From Rubrobacter aplysinae (GTDB lineage Bacteria > Actinomycetota > Rubrobacteria > Rubrobacterales > Rubrobacteraceae), in the NCBI RefSeq assembly GCF_001029505.1, contig NZ_LEKH01000008.1:62001-126000 (forward strand): 64,000 bases of DNA, written 5' to 3'. The translations under genes were made by a program, and so were the position numbers. Shown here one piece after another: positions 42,757 through 51,248 of this stretch. The notes below the pieces were generated by a model. It ran no database searches. It was not told the DNA's origin and saw only the letters and a list, made by a program, of their open reading frames with translations. How positions within the stretch are numbered: the first letter of the stretch is position 1; each line of letters starts with the position of its first letter.

Positions 42757-42771
42757 CAAGAATGATTATTA
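42757..42771 (+). promoter_or_regulatory. Per/Fur-type box before the second fur-family gene
   Basis: CAAGAATGATTATTA at 42757-42771 matches the PerR box consensus (TTATAATNATTATAA) at 10 of the 14 defined positions, including the AAT-N-ATT core. It is 34 bp before the ATG. Confidence 0.6.
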
Positions 42772-42805
42772 GTCGGGTACACCACAAGAATCGCGGGAGC
42801 CTGTG

Positions 42806-43237
42806 ATGGCCGTAGTCAGCGAGCAAGATGTGCGCGATAAGCTGCGGCTCTCGGGGTACACGATGACCTCCCAGCGCCGGGCCGTACTGGACGCCCTTGA
42901 GTCGTCCTCGGGCCATCCTTCGGCGGAGGACGTGTACCTGCTGGTCAAGAGGCGCAACCCCCGAGTCGCGCTCGGGACCGTGTACCAGGCACTCTCAGTC
43001 CTAGAAGAGGTCGGGGTCATAGAGTCCAAGCGCTGGTCGGACTCCCCGACTCGCTACGACGTCAACACCGTGCCCCACACCGACGTCCGCTGCCTGAAGT
43101 GCGGCGCGGTGGACGAGGTGCCCGGCGTCGAGTACGGAGGGCTCGAGAACACCGTGCACGCGAACACGGACTACCAGGTCACGAACGTCTCGCTCGTTAT
43201 CGAGGGCCTCTGCCCCGCCTGCCAGAAGGAAAGCTAA
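42806..43237 (+). CDS. Fur-family repressor (PerR-like)
   Basis: A 143-residue Fur-family regulator. The DNA-binding part reads KLRLSGYTMTSQRRAVLDALESSSGHPSAEDVYLLVK, then RNPRVALGTVYQALSVLEEVGVIES. The metal-binding part has HTDVRCLKCGAVDEV and GLCPACQ, the two CxxC pairs of a structural zinc. A Per-type box directly upstream points to autoregulation and peroxide sensing, although PerR, Fur and Zur cannot be separated reliably by eye. An in-frame GTG lies one codon upstream; ATG at 42806 is chosen. Confidence 0.92.
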   Translation: MAVVSEQDVRDKLRLSGYTMTSQRRAVLDALESSSGHPSAEDVYLLVKRRNPRVALGTVYQALSVLEEVGVIESKRWSDSPTRYDVNTVPHTDVRCLKCGAVDEVPGVEYGGLENTVHANTDYQVTNVSLVIEGLCPACQKES

Positions 43238-43358
43238 CCCCCCGGCGGGTCTCCCACACTAGAGAATCCCACGACACGCGGCGCGCTCCCCGATTGCGCG
43301 GGACGTTCGAGGCCGCGCCTTTACCCCGAATCTTGCCGGGGTTAACCTGAACGGCGCC

Positions 43359-44762
43359 ATGTCTTCCGCAGAGGATACAGACCCGCCGCATCCACCCTCC
43401 GGGGCTCCAGAGCCCGGCGAGTACCACGAGGCCCTGAGCCGGGAGGAGAGGCTCGTCCGGTTGATCCGGGAGATAGAGCAGGCCGCCGGCGGCCTCGCGG
43501 AAGGGGTGTCCGGGGAAGAGGCTACGGGTGAGTCGCAGGAGCACAGTCGGAAGCCGGACGGGCCGGAGGCGCTCAGAGACGCCGCCCGGCGCTGGAGCGG
43601 GGAGTTGGATCTCGTCCGCCGGGGCTCCGGAGAACCCGTAGGGTCACGAAGCCCCAACCAGAACCGTGAAGAGCATCTGCAAAGGCTCCTGGCGGAGAAG
43701 GACGCCGAGCTACGTACGCTCCGAGTCGCCGCCGCCGGGCGGGAGCTGGATCTCCAGCGGGAGCACGCCACGGAGTCGCGGCGTCAGCAAGAGGAGATAG
43801 CGTCGCTCAAGCAGCGGCTCGCGGAGGCCGAGGAGACGTCCAGTGCGGCCCGCGACGAGGAACTGCGAGAGGTCAAGCGGCTCGCCTACGAGCGCGAGAG
43901 CGAGCTACGCCGGGCAAGCGCCGAGAAGCTCTCCGAGGCCAAGCGGGACGCGGAGCGCAGGATCTCCGCGCTCCGGGCCCAGCGCGAGGCGGATAACAGG
44001 TCCCTCACCCAGACCCACGCCACCGAGAGGGCCCGTAAGCAAGAGGAGCTGGAGAGCCTGCGTCTCCGGCGGCTCTCCGAGACCCGGGTCTACGGTAGCC
44101 GCCTGGAGGAGCTGGCCCGGGATAGCGCCGGGGTGCGCACCTCGCTAGAGGAGGCCGTCGCAAAGCTGCGCGAGAAGCATGAGGCGGAGCGCGCCCGGCT
44201 CGCGGAACGCGTCGAGGTCCTGGAAGAAGAGCTGGAGGAACAGGAGGCCATAACGGTAGGCCTGCTCGCGGAGCTCGGCTACCTGCGCGGCGGGCACCGT
44301 CACCCTGAGCTACCCGGCTCTCCGGGCTCCGCGGGAGAGCTGGAGAAGAAAGAGGAACGGCCGCGGGACGAGAATCAATACAGGACACACAAGGTGCAAG
44401 AAGTTCTGCGGGAACTGCGGGAGATGGGCGAGGTCAGGTCCCCCGGCGACCTGCTCGGAGAAGGGCTCACGCTCTTCAACGAGAGCGAGCACGTAAACGT
44501 GATACGCGCAATCTGCAAGTCCCTCGGCGAGCCGGAGGTCTACGCGACGCTGGAAGACCGGTCCGGAACCACGATAATAACGCTCCTCTGGGCCGGCATG
44601 AACTGGCGGCGTTACGTGTCGGAGCCCCGGGCAGCGGACGGGCCAAAGGTATACCTCGCCGGATACGGGGAGGGCGACCACCAGCCTCCCCTCCCGGAAC
44701 CGGGGCCCAACGCCCGGCTCGACGCGCAGGGTCTACTTGCCCTCGGCGTCCGCCCCCTCTGA
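43359..44762 (+). CDS. Long coiled-coil protein with an unknown C-terminal domain
   Basis: Not recognised. The 467 residues start with a Pro/Gly-rich low-complexity head. A long charged heptad-rich region follows, about residues 110-310, full of Glu, Arg, Leu and Gln and resembling SMC-like or KfrA-type coiled coils. A compact C-terminal domain from about 345 includes YRTHKVQEVLRELREMGEV, INVIRAICKSLGEPEVYATLE and LWAGMNWRRYVSEP. No signal peptide or membrane helix is seen. The C-terminal region may bind nucleic acid or a protein. It converges with, and overlaps by 30 bp, the next gene. Confidence 0.75.
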   Translation: MSSAEDTDPPHPPSGAPEPGEYHEALSREERLVRLIREIEQAAGGLAEGVSGEEATGESQEHSRKPDGPEALRDAARRWSGELDLVRRGSGEPVGSRSPNQNREEHLQRLLAEKDAELRTLRVAAAGRELDLQREHATESRRQQEEIASLKQRLAEAEETSSAARDEELREVKRLAYERESELRRASAEKLSEAKRDAERRISALRAQREADNRSLTQTHATERARKQEELESLRLRRLSETRVYGSRLEELARDSAGVRTSLEEAVAKLREKHEAERARLAERVEVLEEELEEQEAITVGLLAELGYLRGGHRHPELPGSPGSAGELEKKEERPRDENQYRTHKVQEVLRELREMGEVRSPGDLLGEGLTLFNESEHVNVIRAICKSLGEPEVYATLEDRSGTTIITLLWAGMNWRRYVSEPRAADGPKVYLAGYGEGDHQPPLPEPGPNARLDAQGLLALGVRPL

Positions 44763-45260
44763 AGCCTCCTGCCTCGCGGCTTCTCTTTTGGACTTGGCCC
44801 GCTCCCGGGCCTCTCTCTTGCGGGAGACCTCCAGGTTATGCGTATACACCTCTTCCCCGCGCCGCGCCCCCAGGTAGGCCGCGGCCACTGAGACCGCGAA
44901 GAGCGCGGCGGTAAAGAGTATCTCCCCGCCCGTTCTGAGGTTCGCGAGAGGGTCCTGCTCTGTCTCGAAAAACAGGAGGGTGCCGAGGTTCACCGCCAGA
45001 GAGACGGCGAACGAGATCACCGCCACCGCCACGCCGTGCAGCCTGCGCCAGAAAGGGGCCCGGTAGCTCGCCAGCATCCCCCCGAAGTAGAAAGCCATAC
45101 CAACCACCACGGCCACGACGAGCCCGATGAAAGGCGTCATGCGGGCGCCCTCGATGCCCATGAAGACCGTGAACACCGGGGCCACGATACCCAGCAGCAC
45201 GATGCCCCCGATCACGAGCGCCAGGATCATACCGAACACGATTGCGATAAGGCTTCTCAT
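44733..45260 (-). CDS. Membrane protein of unknown function
   Basis: A 175-residue protein with five hydrophobic segments at about 4-26, 39-60, 78-98 and 108-130 (the first is long enough to be two helices), followed by a Lys/Arg/Glu-rich tail ending EASEGADAEGK. ATG at 45260 begins directly at the first helix (MRSLIAIVFGMILALVIGG). A longer frame to 45410 adds 50 unconvincing residues. No family is recognised. No Shine-Dalgarno site is seen before the ATG, so the message may be leaderless. Its end overlaps the coiled-coil gene. Confidence 0.75.
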   Translation of the reverse strand: MRSLIAIVFGMILALVIGGIVLLGIVAPVFTVFMGIEGARMTPFIGLVVAVVVGMAFYFGGMLASYRAPFWRRLHGVAVAVISFAVSLAVNLGTLLFFETEQDPLANLRTGGEILFTAALFAVSVAAAYLGARRGEEVYTHNLEVSRKREARERAKSKREAARQEASEGADAEGK

Positions 45261-45321
45261 CTGGGGAGATTGTAACAGCGGCCCCGCCCCCGCCCGGTAA
45301 GATGCCGCACACGGCCCCGTA

Positions 45322-45846
45322 CTATCCGGCTTCCTCCAGCGCAGCGACGAGCTCCCGGCAGAAGTCCGGGATGTCCGGCACCACCCGGCCCCACACGATG
45401 TTGCCGTCACGGAACGCGGCCTCGTCCGCCCACTCGGCTCCGGCGTTCACGAGGTCGTCCTTTATCCCCAGAGACCCCGTGGCCCGGCCGCCGCCCACTA
45501 TACCGGCCGATATACCGACCAGCCCGCCGTGGCAGATGATCCCGACCGGCTTCCCCGCCTCGTGCACCATCCTAACGAGGGTCGTGATCTCCTCGTAACG
45601 CCGCAGCTTGTCCGGGGCCCAGCCGCCCGGTATCACGAGCCCGGCGAGCCCGTCCGCATCTACCTCACCGGCGGTAACGTCCGCCCGTCCCTCGAGACCG
45701 TGCTTCCCGGAGACCGGCTCGAGATCCGGCCCCACCGAGACGACCTCCGCACCTTCTTCCCGGAGACGCATCACCGTCACCCAGTACTCCAGATCCTCGA
45801 ATCCCCCGGCCACCAGGACGGCCACCCTCTTACCCCGTAGCCTCAC
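45322..45846 (-). CDS. DJ-1/PfpI family protein
   Basis: A 174-residue class I glutamine-amidotransferase-like protein of the PfpI/DJ-1 type. The fold begins RVAVLVAGGFEDLEYWVTVMRLREEGAEV, and the nucleophile elbow is GIICHGG with the Cys-His pair near residues 101-102 of the chosen start. Members act as chaperones, glyoxalases or proteases. GTG at 45846 has GGAGAGGAG upstream, and the frame extended to 45948 has no support. The start lies inside the end of recQ (17-bp overlap), so translation of the pair is coupled. Confidence 0.9.
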   Translation of the reverse strand: MRLRGKRVAVLVAGGFEDLEYWVTVMRLREEGAEVVSVGPDLEPVSGKHGLEGRADVTAGEVDADGLAGLVIPGGWAPDKLRRYEEITTLVRMVHEAGKPVGIICHGGLVGISAGIVGGGRATGSLGIKDDLVNAGAEWADEAAFRDGNIVWGRVVPDIPDFCRELVAALEEAG

Positions 45847-48109
45847 GCCCGCTCCTCTCCTCGTCCCTACCGCTCCTGACACCCCCGGAAAGCAACGCGT
45901 CGACCTCCCGGCGCGCCTCCTCGCCCCCGGACTCGAGCGCCCGGGCAAGCTCGGGAACCGCCTCTGAGCCGAGACCCTCGGACAATAGACTCCCGGCGCG
46001 TTTTAGATGCACCTCATAGCCTCTGACCTCGTTACCGGTACTGTGGGGATCACCCCCGCCCCCGGCGTCCGCTCCGGCCTCTTTGGGCTCCTCGGGTTCC
46101 TCACCCCGGACGAGGGCCAGTATCTCCTCGCCGTATCGCGCCGCCCGGCGCAGCCCGACACCTTTTATCGCGCCGAGCTCGTGGGTGGTTCGCGGCTTGA
46201 GGGCCGAGATCTCCTCTATGTGAGAGTTGTGGAGCACGACGTACGCCGGAACCTTCTGCCGGCTGGACTGCTCGGAGCGCCAGCGCCGCAGCCGCTCGAA
46301 AAGCTCCGGGTCCGGTTCGGGGCCGCCTCCCGCCCCCGAACCGCCGGGGACCGCGTCAGGCACCACCGGCGCGGCCAGCGCCTCTCCTCGGGCCTCTGTA
46401 CGTATCTCCGTGCGGGCACCTCCGCGACTCTCTCCGAGACACACGTCGCACCCGCCGCAGGGAGCGACCTCTTCCTGATCCCCGAAGCGCCGCAGTAGAT
46501 GCTCCCGCCGGCAGCTATCGAGCTCGGCGTAGGCTCTCACCTCGTCGAGCTGGTCGTAGGCTCTTCCTTTACGGCGCTTGAGCCGGCTCGAAACGTCCCG
46601 CCGGCTCGGGCCGTCGAGGTGGTTCCGGCGCAGCCTCACGTCCACCAGGGCCCCGCGGGGCACGGCCTCCGCGACTCCGGAGGCCATCATCCGGTACACG
46701 GAGGCCTGGGCAACCGCCGGACGGACCCCGGCGCGCCGGGCGAGCTCTGGCAAGCCTATATCACCGCCGCCGGGCATCGCGGCGTGTACGGCGGACATCT
46801 CGGGGCGCATCTCACCCGGCTCCTCCTCGACCCGGCGCACCTCGAGCTCGGCCCACAGATCATAGCCCCGCCGCAGGAGGCCGGCGTCCTCCAGCCCCGC
46901 GAGCAGCACGCCCGCCATGTCCCGCTCCACCCCGCCAAGGCCATCCAGCGACCCGGGAGGCAGGCTCACGTGCCCATCGTCTCCGGCGGCCCGGGCCAGC
47001 GCGGCAAAGAACTCCCCGGCCTCGTCCTCGCCGCCACTCACCCCCAGTAGCCGCTTCCGCCTCCCCAGGTCCTCGCCGCGGTAGACTAGGACGCACGTCG
47101 CGGGGGCCCCGTCCCTGCCGGCCCGCCCGGACTCCTGCAGGTAATTCGGCAGGCTGGGCGGAGCGGCGGCGTGTATTACGAAGCGCACGTTGGGCTTGTC
47201 CACCCCCATCCCGAAAGCCACCGTCGCGACCACCACGGAGAGCTCGTCGGTCATGAAACGCTCCTGCACCCCCGAGCGCTCCCCGTCGCCGAGGCCGGCA
47301 TGATAATGCTCGGCGTCGAGCCCGGCCCGCCGCAACTCCGCCGCCAGCTCCTCGCACTCCTTACGGGTGAAGCAGTACACGATCCCGGAGCCACCCGAGG
47401 CCCGCGCCGTTTCGAGCACCAGCGGCAGCTTCTCGGCCTTCTTTTTTGCCGGTATAACCCTGTACGTGAGGTTTGGTCTGTTGAAACCGGTTACGACCAC
47501 CTCCGGCTCGCGCATCCCGAGCGCCCGCAGCACGTCCTGTCTCACCTGCGGGGTGGCCGTGGCCGTCAGGGCCAGGACGGGCGGGCTCCCAAGATCCCTT
47601 ATCGCCTTCGGCAGAAACAGGTAATCCGGGCGGAAGTCGTGTCCCCACTCGGAGATGCAATGCGCCTCGTCGACGACGAAAAGCCCCACCCCGGAGGCCG
47701 CGCCCCGCAGCGAGAGCACGAACTCCATCGAACGCAGCCTCTCCGGCGCCACGAGCAGCATCTTGATCTCCCCGTTGCGCACACGGCGCTCTACCTCCCA
47801 GCGCTCCTCCGGGGTTAGCCCGGAGTGCAGCGCGGCCGCCCCTTCTACCTGACTCTGAAGCAGAGAGTCAACCTGGTCTTTCATCAGGGAGATCAGCGGC
47901 GAGACGATTACCGTCAGGCTGTCCAGCATGAGCGCCGGTATCTGGTAGCAGAGGCTCTTGCCGCCTCCGGTGGGCATTACCCCGAGGGTGTCCTTGCCGG
48001 AGAGTACCGCCTGTATTACCTCCTCCTGCCCCTCTCGGAAGGAGTCGAAGCCAAAGACCTCTTTTAGGACCTTGCGCGGCATATCCTCGGTGCTACGTGC
48101 CCCGTGCAT
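45830..48109 (-). CDS. recQ: ATP-dependent DNA helicase RecQ
   Basis: A 759-residue 3'-5' helicase for recombination and fork repair. Domains in order: helicase 1 with Walker A VMPTGGGKSLC (about 45-55) and VVDEAHCISEWGHDFRPDY; helicase 2 with SGIVYCFTRKECEEL, HAGLGDGERS and YLQESGRAGRDG; a zinc-binding module with RREHLLRRFGDQ...PCGGCDVC; a winged helix; and an HRDC domain (ELFERLRRWRSEQSSRQKVPAYVVLHNS). A Gly/Glu-rich C-tail of about 90 residues is unusual. The start may be a few codons downstream of 48109. It overlaps the PfpI-like gene. Confidence 0.95.
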   Translation of the reverse strand: MHGARSTEDMPRKVLKEVFGFDSFREGQEEVIQAVLSGKDTLGVMPTGGGKSLCYQIPALMLDSLTVIVSPLISLMKDQVDSLLQSQVEGAAALHSGLTPEERWEVERRVRNGEIKMLLVAPERLRSMEFVLSLRGAASGVGLFVVDEAHCISEWGHDFRPDYLFLPKAIRDLGSPPVLALTATATPQVRQDVLRALGMREPEVVVTGFNRPNLTYRVIPAKKKAEKLPLVLETARASGGSGIVYCFTRKECEELAAELRRAGLDAEHYHAGLGDGERSGVQERFMTDELSVVVATVAFGMGVDKPNVRFVIHAAAPPSLPNYLQESGRAGRDGAPATCVLVYRGEDLGRRKRLLGVSGGEDEAGEFFAALARAAGDDGHVSLPPGSLDGLGGVERDMAGVLLAGLEDAGLLRRGYDLWAELEVRRVEEEPGEMRPEMSAVHAAMPGGGDIGLPELARRAGVRPAVAQASVYRMMASGVAEAVPRGALVDVRLRRNHLDGPSRRDVSSRLKRRKGRAYDQLDEVRAYAELDSCRREHLLRRFGDQEEVAPCGGCDVCLGESRGGARTEIRTEARGEALAAPVVPDAVPGGSGAGGGPEPDPELFERLRRWRSEQSSRQKVPAYVVLHNSHIEEISALKPRTTHELGAIKGVGLRRAARYGEEILALVRGEEPEEPKEAGADAGGGGDPHSTGNEVRGYEVHLKRAGSLLSEGLGSEAVPELARALESGGEEARREVDALLSGGVRSGRDEERSGREATG

Positions 48110-48145
48110 CTCGTGGAGATCCGGGCTTTGGTGAGCCTCGATACC

Positions 48146-49054
48146 TCAGTCCCGCTCTTGTCGGTTACGCTCCCGACGCGCGGCCTGCCGGCTATTGGAG
48201 AAGCGCGGGGCCTGGCGGCGCTCCTGGGTGCCGCCCCGGTGCCTATCACGTTGGCCGACCGGGGCCTCCACCGGACGTTCCGAGGTCTCAATCAGGGTAT
48301 TCATCACCCTCCGGGCTTCCTCCCGGACGCTGCCGTAGGCCAGCTTGAAGCCCAGCCCGGGCACAGCCACCGCCGGCGGGAGCGCCAGGAGGTACAGCGG
48401 CTCGTAGACGCCGGCTATGGCCGCCGGTATCGAAAGGGTGGCGCCCAGTATCCCGGCGAGTGAAAGGTATTCTCCCCGCTGCTCGTAGAGATCGGCGGTC
48501 ATCTCGACCCCGCATCCCCCCGGACGTTCGTCCACGACCAGCTCTATGCAACGGGCCTTTAGCAGGGGTCTTTCTCCCGGGAGATCCAGGGCCCGCCGTA
48601 GCATGCCCAGGGCGTCGCCCGGGTCCCACAGGGAGCCGGAGTCCGTGCTGCGCCGCATCTTGAGCCCCTGCTCCGCACGCAGTAGATGCTCCAGGCGCTC
48701 GCGTGCCAGTTGAGGCGGCGTCCCGAGCTGGCGCTCTATCCTCACGCGGGAGTGGCCGTAAAGCCTGTGCGTCAGGGTTTGAGCCTCCGCATACCGCCCG
48801 CTGGCACGTTCCGATATGGCCTCCCACACGCGCTCTCTGGGTACTCCGGCGCGATCCGCGGCCTCGGCGAGAGCTTCCGGGGAAATGCCCCGGGAACGTC
48901 TGCCACCGCGTGGACCACCGCTCATACCAACGGCGTTGAGCTCTACGGCCCTCCGCAGAACCGCCTCCGCCTCTGCCGGTCCGAGGCGCACGCCCTTATC
49001 TTCGGGGCTTTTAGGGCTTTTAGGACTTTTGGAACCGTTTTGCCGCTCTCGCAA
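48146..49054 (-). CDS. Protein of unknown function with a membrane hairpin
   Basis: No family is recognised. The 302 residues start with a KSP repeat encoded by three 9-bp units, then a helical basic region (VERRAVELNAVG, ISPEALAEAADRAGVPRERVWEAISE) that looks like a helix-turn-helix-like segment. A hydrophobic hairpin follows near residues 200-235 (YLSLAGILGATLSIPAAIAGVYEPLYLLALPPAVAVPGLG), then an Arg-rich tail. It is close to recQ and pgsA on the same strand, with 11 bp to pgsA, so it may belong to the pgsA transcript. Confidence 0.75.
   Translation of the reverse strand: MRERQNGSKSPKSPKSPEDKGVRLGPAEAEAVLRRAVELNAVGMSGGPRGGRRSRGISPEALAEAADRAGVPRERVWEAISERASGRYAEAQTLTHRLYGHSRVRIERQLGTPPQLARERLEHLLRAEQGLKMRRSTDSGSLWDPGDALGMLRRALDLPGERPLLKARCIELVVDERPGGCGVEMTADLYEQRGEYLSLAGILGATLSIPAAIAGVYEPLYLLALPPAVAVPGLGFKLAYGSVREEARRVMNTLIETSERPVEAPVGQRDRHRGGTQERRQAPRFSNSRQAARRERNRQERD
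49015..49041. repeat. 9-bp coding repeat (KSP) at the N-terminus of the 48146-49054 gene
   Basis: GGGCTTTTA, GGGCTTTTA, GGACTTTTG in tandem encode SKSPKSPKSP on the minus strand. The unit keeps the frame. Confidence 0.75.
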
Positions 49055-49064
49055 CCCGGAGCGC

Positions 49065-49625
49065 CTAGCGGCTCTCGCCAGCCGCAGCGGCGAAGATCCT
49101 CGGGGCGTCCTTGAAGTAGGACCAGCCGGAGATCACGGTGAGCACGACCGCGACGAGCATCAGGATCCAGCCTACGGTGAGCAGGGTGTCCGCCGGTCCG
49201 ATACCGGCGTAGCCGACGAGCAGAACGAACACCGCGAGGCTCTGGGAGTTCATCTTGGCCTTGCCCCAGCTATTGGCCGCTATAACCTCCCCGCTCTCCA
49301 GGGCGACCATCCTGAGACCGGTAACTCCAAACTCCCGGATGACCATGATCGCCGCCATCCAGGCCGCCATTACTCCTTCACCGACGAGCACGAAGAACAG
49401 GGACACGATCAGCGCCTTGTCGGCTATGGAGTCCATCAGCTTACCGAAGTTGGTCACCTTGCCGCTGCTGCGCGCCGCCACGCCGTCCAGGTAGTCGGTG
49501 ATCAAAGCCGCGACGTACAGAACCACCGCCAGCGTCAACGCGCCGGGGAACGGTATGTAGATGGCCAGCATGATTGGCGCGACTCCCACAAGACGCGCGA
49601 CCGTTAGCTGATTGGCGAGATTCAT
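49065..49625 (-). CDS. pgsA: CDP-diacylglycerol-glycerol-3-phosphate 3-phosphatidyltransferase
   Basis: Membrane enzyme that makes phosphatidylglycerophosphate. The 186 residues hold the CDP-alcohol phosphotransferase signature D-G-x2-A-R-x8-G-x3-D-x3-D, seen as DYLDGVAARSSGKVTNFGKLMDSIADK (about residues 44-70), and four to six transmembrane helices. Actinobacterial relatives include inositol-phosphate transferases, so the head group is a small uncertainty, especially with an inositol-phosphate synthase in the window. The gene is downstream of the NADH dehydrogenase region but separated from it by 243 bp containing a hairpin. Confidence 0.93.
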   Translation of the reverse strand: MNLANQLTVARLVGVAPIMLAIYIPFPGALTLAVVLYVAALITDYLDGVAARSSGKVTNFGKLMDSIADKALIVSLFFVLVGEGVMAAWMAAIMVIREFGVTGLRMVALESGEVIAANSWGKAKMNSQSLAVFVLLVGYAGIGPADTLLTVGWILMLVAVVLTVISGWSYFKDAPRIFAAAAGESR

Positions 49626-49783
49626 CCTATCCCTGCCGTCTCTGGCTCTCGTGTATCACCCGTAACACGCACACTTCTCAAAGCCGTCTCGAAACCATCC
49701 CCTGCTAGCCCTGCGAAACTATTTGGACGCGTCGAACATGTCCAAGCTAGCACCTTTGGCCGAAACGCTCAAGAGGTTCAAGA

Positions 49784-49816
49784 GGCCGGACCCTATCCGG
49801 AGGATGGGATCCGGCC
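49784..49816 (-). terminator. Hairpin downstream of the NADH dehydrogenase gene
   Basis: A 15-bp stem (49784-49798 with 49802-49816) with one mismatch and one G-U pair and a 3-nt loop lies 53 bp past the ndh stop on the minus strand. It lacks a long U tract. Confidence 0.6.
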
Positions 49817-49868
49817 CTTATCAACCTCGACGTAAGGTTACGGTAGAGGGTTAAACAACCGGCACGAC

Positions 49869-51248
49869 CTACTCGTCGGAGCCCCGGAGCTGGGTAACAG
49901 CGGGACGCATGAAGAGGCCGAGGATCCAGTCCGCCGCGATTCTGGCCTTGCTCTGCGGGCTCTGGAGGCGGAACAGGTAGGCCGCCCTCCAGAAAAGCGC
50001 GGCCCAGAGGCCGGTGAAGCGGACGCCCATGACCTCGTTGACGGCAAAATCCCCGCCGATCTCGACGAGCTGACCGATAGGCTTGTACTCGAAGTGGGCC
50101 ATCTCCTCTTCGCGGCCGTCTATCGTCTTCAGGATGTTATCCGCGACGGCGTAGCCCTGCTGGTTGGCGGCCTGCGCGGTGGGCGGCGAGAAGTTGCCCT
50201 TGCCGTCCGGCACGGCGGCGCAGTCGCCGATGGCCCACACGCCCGGCGTGTCCTCCACGCGCATGTACTCGTCCACCTTGATGCCGTTGCGCTCGTCGTA
50301 AGGCAGGCCGAGCTCGGAGATCGCGGAGTTTGGCCGGTTTCCGGCGGTCCATACCACGTTTTCGGTGTAGATCTCGGTGTCGTCGTTGAGCTTTACGCGG
50401 TCCTCGGTGATCTCCCGCGCCAGCGTCCCGGTACGGACCTCTATCCTCTTGTGTACGAGCTGCCCCCGGGCCGCGTTCTGCAGGGCGGGGTCTATCTCCG
50501 GCAGGATGTTCGGCAGCCCTTCGAGCAGGATGATCCTGACCCGGTTGGCGTCTATGTTCGGGTAATCCGGGGCGAGCGCCTCGTGGACCAGGGAGTGGAT
50601 CTCGGATGCGGTCTCCACGCCCGTCGCTCCGGCGCCTATCACGACGAAGGTCAGCTTGGAGTCCGGCACGTCGCCCCGCATCATCGAGACTTCCTCGAAG
50701 CGCTCGATCACGCGGTTGCGGATTCGCTCTGCGTCCTCGACGCCCTTCATCTTCAGGCTGTTCTCCTCCACACCCGGTATGCCGAAGAAGTTGGGCTGGC
50801 CACCGAGAGAAAGCACGAGATGGTCATACGGGAAGTCCCGGCCCCCGGCGGTCACGGTCTTGTTCTCCGTGTCCACGCTCTGCAGCTCGGCCCGCCGGAA
50901 GCTCGCCCCGGCGAAGACCAGAGCCCGTCTCAGGGGCTGGGCCACGTTCCGGCTATCTATGTCGCTGGAGACGATGCCCGGCACCATCGGCCAGAAGGTA
51001 AAGAAGTTGTCCTTAGCGAGCACCAGGACGCCCACGTCGTTGCGCGACTTGATCTTCTCCATGAGCTTCGTGGCCGCCGAGTAACCCCCGAAGCCACCCC
51101 CCACGACCAGCACCTTCTCCTCGAACTGATCATACCGGGGCTTCTCCCACGGCGCGTAGCGGGGGCTCGGGTTCAAAGCCCTCCTGAGAGCCCCGAATGC
51201 CAGCGCGGTCCCGCCTACCGCCAGACCGGTGTTCACCAACTTGCTCAT
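49869..51248 (-). CDS. ndh: Type II NADH dehydrogenase-like FAD oxidoreductase
   Basis: A 459-residue flavoprotein predicted to pass electrons from NADH to quinone without proton pumping. The N-terminus has a hydrophobic lead (about 3-22), then FAD Rossmann VLVVGGGFGGYSAA (about 46-59), NAD-binding VVIGAGATGVETA (about 203-215), and the second FAD contact VWAIGDCA (about 345). The lead may be a membrane anchor or a twin-domain signal. ATG has GGAGG upstream. Its promoter lies in a 290-bp AT-rich gap. Alternative annotation: sulfide:quinone-type relative, but no extra catalytic cysteines are seen. Confidence 0.9.
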   Translation of the reverse strand: MSKLVNTGLAVGGTALAFGALRRALNPSPRYAPWEKPRYDQFEEKVLVVGGGFGGYSAATKLMEKIKSRNDVGVLVLAKDNFFTFWPMVPGIVSSDIDSRNVAQPLRRALVFAGASFRRAELQSVDTENKTVTAGGRDFPYDHLVLSLGGQPNFFGIPGVEENSLKMKGVEDAERIRNRVIERFEEVSMMRGDVPDSKLTFVVIGAGATGVETASEIHSLVHEALAPDYPNIDANRVRIILLEGLPNILPEIDPALQNAARGQLVHKRIEVRTGTLAREITEDRVKLNDDTEIYTENVVWTAGNRPNSAISELGLPYDERNGIKVDEYMRVEDTPGVWAIGDCAAVPDGKGNFSPPTAQAANQQGYAVADNILKTIDGREEEMAHFEYKPIGQLVEIGGDFAVNEVMGVRFTGLWAALFWRAAYLFRLQSPQSKARIAADWILGLFMRPAVTQLRGSDE

